Assembly (NCBI GenBank): GCA_014706295.1
Contig: JACSVZ010000037.1
Coordinates: forward strand, 496,001-560,000
Length of the DNA stretch: 64,000 nt
Direction of reading: 5' to 3'
Source: Lycocorax pyrrhopterus obiensis
Taxonomy: Eukaryota > Chordata > Aves > Passeriformes > Paradisaeidae
Shown here: positions 54,430 to 64,000 of the stretch, piece after piece
Layout: every line of letters begins with the position of its first letter
How positions within the stretch are numbered: the stretch's first letter is position 1
Position numbers and translations under genes: made by a program
The notes under the pieces: model-generated
Database searches by the model: none
Told to the model about the DNA's origin: nothing
The model's input: the letters and a program-made list of their open reading frames with translations, nothing else

Positions 54430-57400
54430 GTAAGTAAAACTTAATTAGAGGCTTGAGTTTATAATTCTGTTTCTGTTAGAGTGATAATGGTTTGGTGATG
54501 TTTTTTAGACTCAATGTTTAAATAAATTGCAAATATGTAACTGGACTGATTACGTGATGTAAGCAGATTCCTCCAGCTGGGCTGGGTATAACAGACTCCC
54601 CTGTTTGGTATCCAGCACCAAAGGCAGTATTTTTGAAAAATGAAATTGGGCAAACTGTGCAATTCCCAGTTTTTTCTGACAGCCTGTGTTTTAGCTTTTC
54701 ATTCCTGTTGCCTCAAGGCAGTGCTGGAATGCTTAGAAGGTTACTTGCCCTGTGTATGTGGAATTTCTACTCCGTATAACGCTGTGCTCGCTTACAGAGT
54801 GAACAGCTAAACGATGTCTGTGATCTCAGCTCTCTCCTACAACCTGTCACTCTCCTCCTGAGTGATCTGAAGAGAGCTGCCACATTCATCATCATTTGCC
54901 TTTCAATATGCCTGAACAACTTTCTTTTTTGAGACAGTACACATAATACCTAAAGCAACTTTCTGTGTCATTGTTTTTGGCACATTTTTGATCCTTCCTC
55001 CCTTTTCATCCTTGTTTCTTTTCAAAACTAAATCATGACGTGCACTTGCCTTTCTGTTTCATCAATCATCCTGTCCTGAATTAACTGCTGCCCCTGTCAT
55101 TTTAAAAACCCTTCTGTGATATCTAAACCAAGCTTCTTTTAGTTGTTTAAATTGTAAAAAACACCTGTTCAGTCTCTCTGGCTTGTGCATTACATTTCAC
55201 TTCAATTCCGTGTTCTAATGTTGTTAATTCTTCCTTTCTTTCCCTGACCCATTGCTTAGTAAGTTTTCTTTGAAGTCAGTGAGCTCTCAAGAAGGTGACT
55301 CACCACATCTCTGGTGCCACACCCAGGCCTCAACGCTGCTTTGATAGCAAACCAAAAAAACAGGATAGGAATTTAAGTCAAAGTTCATTTTCTTACAAGT
55401 ATTATACAGTGTATATACATCCACATTTTCTAAACACTGTGTGATTACTCTTTGTCCATCAAAGTTTTATCTTTGTGTAATTCATTTGTTAAAAGTGTAA
55501 CTGCAGAATTTAGAAATTTACTGGTGATTGATGTCGTTTTTAACTTCTGGTCTTACAATTTTGTATCCTTTCTGCTGGCCAGTGAGAGGCCAAGCACAAG
55601 CACAGTTCCATACCGCCTGAAAGGAGCAGAGAGACAAGGACATTAATGGAGGGTTAAACCAAAGTTTAAATGCAAGTAGAGCTCAAGTCATGTAGCAACT
55701 CTTGCTGTGGCTGTTAGGCAAATTACTTACACCAAATCCTTTCGAGGGCTGACATCCATGATGTCAAAACTGCATGGAAAATTAAAGTTTACTAGTATAT
55801 CCAGTCTTCAGCTGGGACAAAAGGCAACACCAAACACGGTGTTTGGTAAGGTCTCCTAAGACTCCTTTTAGTATTTTCAAGACAAAGATGATTTTAATAT
55901 TCCATACAAATATAGCTAAATGCAGGTTTAACCTTTACTGTTACAAAACTATTAGTGTGAGGAAAGAAAGTACCAGAGGGAAATTGAAGAATAAAGACGT
56001 AAAGCTATTTTCCCACGGACACAGACCAGTTCTGTAGAAAGAATTGGTATGAAACTAAAACTCTGCCACAAGACAATCCTTCCTGTGTATGGGATCAGCT
56101 CTTCAGATGGCCTAAAATAGGATACCTACACCAAACTGAACAGGACCATGTTACTGAGCTACATGAGGTCTGTGAAATATGAGGTGAAAGCCACAAGAGC
56201 AGATCCTTTGTATGGACAATTCTCCTTGAAATGCATATCCATGAATAATGGCAGCACAACAAATTACATTACTCATTAGAGAAGTCTGCTGTGGAAGTAG
56301 TGCAAAATTGAATCCAATATAGTGGAAATACAGTGATACTGCCTCATATTTTTCACCTTGAGCAGGAATAGACTAGGCTAGGCTACAAGTGGAACAGCTT
56401 AAAGCCATGTGGATGTGATGGAGTAGACGAGCCCAGTGACATAAGAACCTTAGCCAAGTGTTTAAGTAAGAATCAGTGAGCCGTGAGAAGATCAAGCCAG
56501 GGTTCAAAGCTATTCTTGGTCAGGAGGACAGCTGTGATAGATGCTATGGATTTTTTTTTCTGCAAGTTAAAAGCAGTGTGAGTTTGGGAAACAAAAGTAT
56601 TGGCTACATTTCTTCATCCAAAGCTAAAGTTTAAAATACTGTAACTACTCTCTCCTTATTTTGTTCAGGCACTGAAACACCTGACAAGGTGAAGTATTTG
56701 ACACCTTTTATCTAATATTAAGAGGTTGATTGTTTTCCTACTGAATTGACCATGGAGTTTTAAATTTTTTCATGATCAATCTCCAGATTAGATAGAAATT
56801 TGCGGTTTCTAATTTGTGGTTTCTTTTATCACCAGGCAACATTTTTGGACAAAGTAGGTATCATCTCAGAGGTCCATCTCCTCAGGGTTATAATGGAGAC
56901 AATACCACCACTTAAAGATAAACGTCTTCTTATCAAAGACTTAAGGTTTGAAAGGGTTAAAGTGAGAATTTACCAGCCAAACACCTCAAACAACAGCCAA
57001 AGAAGGGGAATCCTTTATTTTCATGGAGGAGTTGGCCGGTTGGGAAGTATCCGTAAGTAATATAAATAATATGAGCTATAGCTACACACAGCATCCAGAA
57101 AGGGTCCGGCTGGAAGGGACCACAGCGGGTCAGGTGGTGCCACCTCCCTGCTCCAGCAGGGCTATCCCAGAGCACAGGGCACAGGATTGTGTGGGGATAG
57201 CTCTGGAATATCCTCAGTGAGGGAGACTCCACAAACACACACCACAGAGCTGCTGACCTGATACGGTATATCTTAAATTAGGAGAAGAGTTAGTAGATTA
57301 AGCATTATAAATAAAAAAAGTAATTTCAGGACAGCAGAATCAATTTATTTACATGCAGTACGCATCATGTTAAATTGTCTTTATATAGGCTCTGTATCTA

Positions 57401-59920
57401 GAATATTCTCTGATCATTTTTAATACCTGTTTTCTTCCTTCCTCCTCATGCTTATGAGAAAAGTTGAAAATCTCATTAGAATTTTATTTCTTATTTAAAG
57501 CATCCATTTTTTGTTCATATGTGTGTACAAGCTTGTATATGTGTATCGTGCTGTGTGTCTTCATAGGGGAAAAACAAGGACAAAACACATTTTGGAATTT
57601 GAATTGGAAAGAGGTCAGATGATGCCTCATGCACAAGAAAAATTCTTGTACTGGATTTAGTAGGTCTTCTGTTGTTTTTTGTAAACAATTTCTCCCTTTC
57701 AAAACCACTTTAGAAGTGGCATCAGTGGTGCTGTCTATAACTTTTCAAGGAGGGGACCAAAACAATGCATTCGTTTAAATTCTGGATTTCCTACTGGCCA
57801 GAAGATTCTCACAGATGTAAGGAAATGGTGAGCAATGCCCAGATCAGACCATGCCACATGTTATACATGTTGTGTAGAATTAGCCATGCAACAGAGATAA
57901 GAATTTCAGAATATTTTCATTCCATTTCTTTTTAAAGCAAGTTATAATTCCATTGAACTATTTTGTTTTACAGGGGCCTATGAAAGAACGTGCCGCTATT
58001 TCTGCAGGAAGACCAATTCAGTGGTGGTGTGTGTTGGGTAAGTGGAGCCAGCCCAGACACTCTGACCCTGTGGGTTTGCAAGCCTTTACTGCAGCCAAGC
58101 TCCTTGTAAAGTACATTCAGTCCCTATATTTAATGGTCCCGTGCCTTTCACCAGCACTAATTCATCTTGGGAGCAATTAGTCAACTAATCCCCAATTGTT
58201 TATTTCCAAATGAAATCCATTGCAGTAATTTTATAATTTGTAGCTACCACTAAGATGTGAGGATGTTTTTGTTTTCTAGAGCCATATTCAAACCACCTTA
58301 GGCTGAAAGCCTGAAGTGTAACTGTTTTGAAAGCACAGTTGCCCAGACCACCAAATACTCATTTAGAAGTTCTGAAAAATATAAGAACCTCATGAGTTTA
58401 AAACAGGAGGTTACAAACCAAGTTTGACATATCCACCCTCAAAAGAAATCTATATACTTGACTCTATTGTCTTAAATTCTTCAGTAAGTTATACTTGGAG
58501 GCATGATGCATTTCCATGAAGAAATGGAAGCAGGAAATCCACATTTAACTTGCAGTCAACCTGAGATGACCATTAAAAATATTTCTCTGATGAGCTGTAA
58601 TGCTTTTTTAAAAGAACAATGTATAAATGTTCAGGAAAAGAGTTGATGTCTAAGGAGTTGATTACATTGCACTAACTGCTATATACATCCTAAAATACTT
58701 GAAGAACCAATGACTCATTGATTCTGTTTAAAGAATTCACCTTCCAGAACACTGAAAACCTTTCAAATTTTCATTATCAATTTTCTATGCTGATATTCTC
58801 TAACAATTTGTTGTTAAATGTTCACTTCATTTTCTAACTGGAATTAATGATAACTGATTGACACACCTGCCTTGCCAGCTAATTCCAAAACAACTCTCAT
58901 GTCCTTTCAGTCACTTACAAGATATGTAAAGAAGTATTTTGCAAAGGAAGAACAGTGTACTGACTCTCCCAAACATTAACAGTAGCAAATAATACATCAA
59001 AAGCACTAATTTGGATCAATTATGTTGCTACAATTATAATCTCAGAGTATTTTCCTGTCTTTTGAGAGAAATAAATGAACGACGAGATTCCACTGGGCCC
59101 ATTCACTAGAAATAACTGTGCTAAAACACTTTCACTCCTATTTAGGTATCGTTTAGCTCCTGAGCACCCATTCCCAGCCCAGTTTGAGGACTGTCTCACT
59201 GCTGCCATCCACTTTCTGAGGACTGCACAAGACCACGGAGTCGACCCTTCCCGCATTGTCATCTGTGGAGACAGCAGTGGAGGGACACTCACTGCTGCTG
59301 TTGCCCAAGCACTGGTGAACAGAAGAGATCTCCCAAAGCTGAGAGCACAAATCCTAATATATCCTTTTCTCCAGTGTGTGGACTTCAATTTGCCTTCTTA
59401 TCAGCAGAACGAGAGAGTCCCCATTTTGCTAAAGGAACGAACCCTTGTTCTTGGCTTGAAGTACGTTAATGAAGACGTGTGCCTCGAAGAAGTATTTAAA
59501 GGTTGTCATGTTTCAGAAGATCAGAGACTGAAATATCAGAAATGGGTGAGTTCTGACTACATCCCTCAGGAGTTTAAAACAAGAGGTTACAAACCAAGTC
59601 CAACATATCCACCCTCAAAACAAATCTGTGAACTGGCCAAGTCCATGTTTGACCCTGTTTTTTCACCACTGTTGGCTGAAGACAGTGTTATTGCTCGGCT
59701 CCCTGAGACTTTCATTTTGACCTGTGAATTTGATGTGCTTAGAGATGATGGACTGCTGTACAAGAAACGATTAGAGGACCACAGTATAAAAGTGACCTGG
59801 TGCCATCTGCAAGAGGGATTCCATGGAACAGTGTTCTTAGCGGTTTTTGGTAGGGTGGTAGGATTCCGCTCTGGAACTAAAGGCCTGAAAAAGATAGTAA
59901 ATTTTCTAAGACTGATGTAA
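54274..59920 (+). CDS. AADACL4-like membrane esterase, gene 2, four exons
   Basis: Joining 54274-54429, 56836-57052, 57974-58037 and 59146-59920 gives 1212 nt, 403 residues plus TAA. Residues 2-20 form an N-terminal signal anchor. The oxyanion motif is HGGV at 115-118. The triad is Ser189 (GDSSGG), Asp342 (FDVLRDDG) and His372 (GFHG), with the 30-residue Asp-His spacing of AADAC. YRLAPEH is intact at 147-153. It is roughly half identical to gene 1 by eye and has the same exon phases and the same lengths for exons 2 and 3, so the pair arose by tandem duplication. It could be named as an AADACL4 or AADACL3 relative; I cannot choose. The ATG has A at -3 and G at +4. Intron 3 carries a partial copy of this gene's own exon 4. 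Confidence 0.94.
56836..57052 (+). CDS. AADACL4-like gene 2, exon 2
   Basis: 217 nt from [12 protein letters not shown] to [10 protein letters not shown]. The acceptor is TTTATCACCAG and the donor is GTAAGT, phase 1. Confidence 0.94.
57086..57240 (-). mobile_element. CR1-like fragment in intron 2 of gene 2
   Basis: GGCTGGAAGGGACCACAGCG, CTCCCTGCTCCAGCAGGGCT and GGAGACTCCACAAACAC match the reverse complement of a diverged CR1 3' region. Confidence 0.75.
57974..58037 (+). CDS. AADACL4-like gene 2, exon 3
   Basis: 64 nt encoding [20 protein letters not shown] between two split codons. The acceptor is TTTTACAG and the donor is GTAAGT. Confidence 0.93.
58388..58452 (+). pseudogene. Relic of AADACL4-like exon 4 inside intron 3 of gene 2
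   Basis: 65 bp align without gaps to 59564-59628 in exon 4 with 58 identities (about 89 percent by hand count). The copy keeps an open frame reading [20 protein letters not shown], against [20 protein letters not shown] in the exon. Weaker similarity extends left to about 58346, including AGTTCTGA. No flanking splice sites fit, so it is unlikely to be used as an exon. It points to a broken duplicate of exon 4. Confidence 0.85.
59146..59920 (+). CDS. AADACL4-like gene 2, exon 4 (catalytic exon, stop)
   Basis: 775 nt from YRLAPEH to the TAA at 59918. It holds the GDSSGG nucleophile and the Asp and His of the triad. The acceptor is CACTCCTATTTAG. Confidence 0.96.
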
Positions 59921-60162
59921 AACTCCATTTCTTGCTTTCTTTTCCTGATTCCTATCTCTTGTTGCTTACAAAGTTCTTTTTAAAAATCCTCAATTTTCCT
60001 TTTCTTAAATCATCACCTTAAATTTCTGCACTGCATCTGTCTTCTTTTTACCCAATAAGCTGATTGGATGATGGCCTTTGCCTGATTTTCTCTCAGGAGA
60101 GGGAAAATCAGGTGAATTTACAATTCTTTCCTCTACCACTTCTTTAGTTTTCTCTTGTAGCC

Positions 60163-60168
60163 ATTAAA
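60163..60168 (+). terminator. Possible polyadenylation signal of AADACL4-like gene 2
   Basis: ATTAAA lies 243 nt after the stop, the best hexamer in the near 3' flank and at nearly the same distance as in gene 1. Confidence 0.45.
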
Positions 60169-63100
60169 GATCTCATCCTTATAGCAAGGGGTCTGCAGTG
60201 TGGTCTGGTTCAGTAAAGTTCTGGTACTATCAGAACACAAACCACGTTTGAAAACAACCTGGGGTAGGTAACAGGGTGTGACTCCACAGGATCAGTGTAT
60301 AAAGAGTATGGTCAATGACTTAGGAAAGCCTGTATCTGATGAGAGCTGAGTGTGAGACAAGTTTAAAGAGAACTGAATGTAGCAGGAAAACTGTGAACAT
60401 AGAAATGAAAGAAGGGGAAGAGAAGGAGAGGAAGAGAGGGAAAGGACAGGCCTGGAACTACAGATATTTTTATAACAAGTATTGGTTAAGGAAAACAACA
60501 TCTATTTAAAAAAATCATGCATATACATTTTATATATAGATAATAGATATATTGGAATATAAAGTAATATCAGTTCCTTTACAAAGTGTAGGCCAGCACT
60601 GCCTGAGGCAGGAAGGACTGTTCCTCTGGGGGACAGTGTCAAGTGCCATCGCAGAGAAAGGAGAATGACTGAGGAAAAAAAAAACCCCAAAGTTCAGGTC
60701 AATGTTAAACTATTTACAACAAGAGATGAACGATCAAGTAAACCAATACAAAATAAAATGGCATTAACAGAAGTGTAAAGCTATTTTCTCAGAAATGAAC
60801 TCAAGTATTGCCAGAAAAATCAGTATAAATATCTTAATGACACCATTCTGAGGTGAATGTATAACTGTATGTTATGGGGAGTTATAAGAGAGAATTGAGT
60901 TGTGAGCTGTTTTCCTGATTTCTAGGCACACACTTCCATTGACACTGTCGAATGCTGCCTGTTTTCCATATGGGCAATCCGTGCCACGAATGCTGAGGTG
61001 ACATCAGTGGCAGTTTGTCCACAGAGTGATAGAGCAGTACATTCCTGACACTAAAATACACAACAAGTCAGAGTAACATAAAGGTCAACAGCTGTCAAAC
61101 CTCTCATGGGTATTATACCCCAAAGACAATATGATGAAGATACTACAGATTTTTTTTTTTTTAACCCAGAGAGCTCCTGGGTTATTGGAGTTTTTGCCTA
61201 TGAAGAACTTAGGAAAATAAGTTTCCTTAGCTGGGGCAGTTCCTTCCCATCTTGACAAAAACAACTAGTTCCTTCCACAAGAGAAGGTGAGGTGCCTGAG
61301 GTGGTAATTCCCTCAAGAGTTTGCACCCCCAGGCTGCCCTCCAGGCAGGAATAGGGTGTGGACAAGGCTGGTCCATCCAGAGGTATTAACCCCAGAGAAT
61401 GAGGGCATGAGCCACATTTCTTTAGCTGGTCTCTATTCTTTGGCCCAAGGGCACCATAGCACAAATAAAAGGATCCAGGAGCAGACTGGAACACTGTCAA
61501 AATGTCAAAACTAGTGAGATGCTGGGAAGCTCAGTGCAGCTGGGAGGGCTTGAGACTCTTTGAACAGCTCTGTGTGACAGGAAGATGTTGAAGGAAATGA
61601 AGGAAGGGAAAGAAAACTGCCCTGCATTGTTCCATCACCAGATGTCAGCATCAGCTGAGTCTGTAATAACCTGGCAAACCTCTCTGCTCTGGGCACACAA
61701 TGTGAGTACCTGAAACACATGACCAAAGGTCAAACTGTGGTTTCATTTCAATATTTTACTGAACCTGTTCTCATGCCTTCATAGCCTAAAGCTGTCTGTT
61801 TAATAACAGAGCACTTTTTAAGCCATAACAACTTTAGATTACCTGTTCTAACCAATCAGGTTTGGAGTGGTGTATTACAAAAGTTTACAACTTCAATTAT
61901 CCTCTGCTTTGCTGTCTTCACATCACCTCTTTGTACCACTCTAGTTACAACTCACATACCATAGCGTTTTTAAAATAAACAGGCAATTAGAAAACATTCC
62001 AAATTTACCAGCTCTATTATTTATAAATAATGATATTTATTTAAAAGCACTAAGCACTATTCTCTGCCTATGATGCCCATTCTCTGTACTGCTCAGGTGC
62101 AATTCTGCAAACTCTGGCTGTTTTTATTGCTGTCTTCCTTGTCTCAGTTATTCACTGTGTTTGCTGATTCTTGTGAGAGTGAAGACACTGCTAACCTGAC
62201 TATTTGGAGTACTGAAATTCAGATAAACCTGGCAGTTGCAGTTGTCATATTTGCATTCAAGCAACTTCTGATTTAATAAGATTCATTTTGGTGTGATGAC
62301 CTGCCATGAAATCCCATGTGGATGTTCCAGAGCAGCTTTTTGGAATCCATATGTATGGAGCAGAATTCATTCACTCTGAGGAACAGAACTGCACAGCAGC
62401 AGAGACACAGACACCCAACAACCCACCCACATTTTCAAATGCTACTTAACAAAATCCTCCAGTTGAATAAGCATTTCAAAAATGTACCTGCCCTGAACTG
62501 CACAACACAAGATCTGAATTTCTATCACTGAATGCTAATACATAACATCTGTCTTTTTTTCTTTTTAGTACAGTACAGCTTTTTACTCCAGAATTGTTTA
62601 GCCTAGGAGTCATTTGGAAGGGACAGACTTCAAAGAAGAAGAGGAAGAAAGGAAAAGCTAAAATAAAGATTTATGGCAGACTAAGCGGAAGGTGGCTTCC
62701 TGTCGTAACAGCAAAACATACAGGAAGTGGCTACTTATTTGGGTGGGGAGATGGAGATAATGAAAAGGGAGGACACTGAAAGGTAGGTAGGAGGCAGCCT
62801 AAATGCAGAGGCAGATGAAGCAAATACACAGCACCTTTAAAAACCAGTATGGTAGAGCACGTACTAAGCTGTAATTTCTTAAAGCTTCTTATTGTCACTG
62901 TGAAGGGCATATTAAATCCATCTCACAGATCAGAAGACTCAGGCATACAGATATGAAGAGCTCTGAGATGCTTTCAGTCAGTTGTTTACATAAAACAAAG
63001 AAATGTGAACTGAAGGATGGCAAGTTCCTCCCGTGCTCCACTTGGTAAAAACAAAGTCAGTTAAATTACTCTACAGATTCTAATTGTTCTGCTAAATTAC

Positions 63101-64000
63101 CTAGAGAAAATAAGAATAATTTTTAAAAGCAAGGCAAATTTTATTTGCCAGAGTGTTTCATTTTGAAATGAATATTAAAAAAATACTCTACCAGAAGCTA
63201 TTATTTCTGGGTTTAAATTTTCTTTGGAATACATTATTTTTTCCTGTTTTTTGTTTCTTGGCTATACCTGCTGGAATCGATACCTCAGTCATCACAGCTG
63301 AGTTACATGCTTTAGTTACTCATCGTAGGATTTCTTGTGTTACACAGAGTAGCTCTGCAATAGTCAACTGACTCCAGGTTAACTGTGGTGGCAGCAGCCT
63401 GCAATCACAAGTGAAATGTGTTGCAATGTTTTAGAAAAAGACTTCACAAGAAAACCAGTAACTCATGACAGTCACAGAATTCATTAGCACCAACTTCCCT
63501 GACCCTCCTGCCTTGCACAGCATTGGGTTTGTCAGCTCCTGCCTCTTCTGCTAATAATTAAGGGGAAGCTGATGAGTTTTACACATTCTCAGCCTACAAA
63601 GCTATGTGTGATTCCACAGCTACGGAAGCTTTAGAAAACCCACAAGACTGAGTCTTGTGAAAACCTGCAAATACCACATTTTCTTGGACAGGTATTGTTA
63701 TTGTACTTCCCCTTCCCATCATTACTATAACTATTAGAAATATGCTGAAAAATCAAGAAGAGAATGAATTTTAGAATGCATAAATGGAGGCTTGCTGATG
63801 AGGAAATGGGAAGAATTTACCCAACTATTTTCAATTCTGTACTCATCAAGTGCTACATTAACATTAAACTCCAGCAACACCAAGTTCAATGAATAAAGCA
63901 TCAATTTGTGAGCTCTGAGTAGCTGTTTCATAACAAAAAAGAACCACATGAGATCCGTAATTCTCATTGCAATGTCAAACTCCAGACTGTGTTCATTTTC
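60169..64000. other. 3' flank of gene 2, no gene recognised
   Basis: No further AADACL4-like exon, RNA gene or clear transposon is visible. One ATG-initiated open frame, 62070-62276, has hydrophobic ends, but nothing else supports it. Confidence 0.5.

Noticed and set aside
62070..62276. 68-codon ATG-initiated frame with hydrophobic ends, possibly a small secreted or membrane protein
   Set aside because: No promoter, splice or homology support; hydrophobic stretches are common in T-rich DNA.

Overview
The window is vertebrate nuclear DNA, almost certainly avian. Genes are sparse and intron-split with GT-AG boundaries. The interspersed repeats that can be recognised are fragments of CR1, the main bird/reptile LINE. 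Gene order and orientation match the 1p36 block of mammals, where DHRS3 (reverse) is followed by AADACL4-type genes (forward). No prokaryotic or plasmid features are present.

Layout. 1-9228: 3' flank of DHRS3, no gene recognised. 9229-34506 (minus strand): complete DHRS3, six coding exons rebuilt by hand into 302 codons, with a 20.8 kb first intron. About 35265-35450: GC-rich promoter with a TATA box. 35443-36275: a minisatellite immediately upstream of that promoter. 36276-43000: intergenic, with one CR1 fragment and one CTAT microsatellite. 43081-49580 (plus strand): complete four-exon AADACL4-like esterase gene of 407 codons. 54274-59920 (plus strand): a second, tandem AADACL4-like gene of 403 codons. 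60169-64000: no gene recognised.

Function. DHRS3 is a membrane-bound NADPH-dependent short-chain dehydrogenase that reduces retinaldehyde to retinol and so limits retinoic acid. The two downstream genes encode membrane-anchored alpha/beta hydrolases of the hormone-sensitive lipase/AADAC family with intact Ser-Asp-His triads. Their neighbourhood looks like conserved synteny plus local tandem duplication, not a pathway operon.

Most unusual observations. (1) A CR1 element abuts DHRS3 exon 2 so exactly that the splice donor appears to be CR1 sequence and is non-consensus. (2) A 65-bp relic of AADACL4-like exon 4 lies inside intron 3 of the second esterase gene. (3) The DHRS3-proximal minisatellite carries about 17 CAGCTG E-boxes. 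(4) Two DR5-like retinoic-acid-receptor half-site pairs lie in DHRS3 intron 1, one beside an in-phase potential splice donor. (5) An unexplained, interrupted but frame-consistent coding-like stretch lies in intron 1 of the first esterase gene. I did not find a wholly novel gene system. All exon calls come from reading splice sites and remembered protein families; no alignment or search was run.
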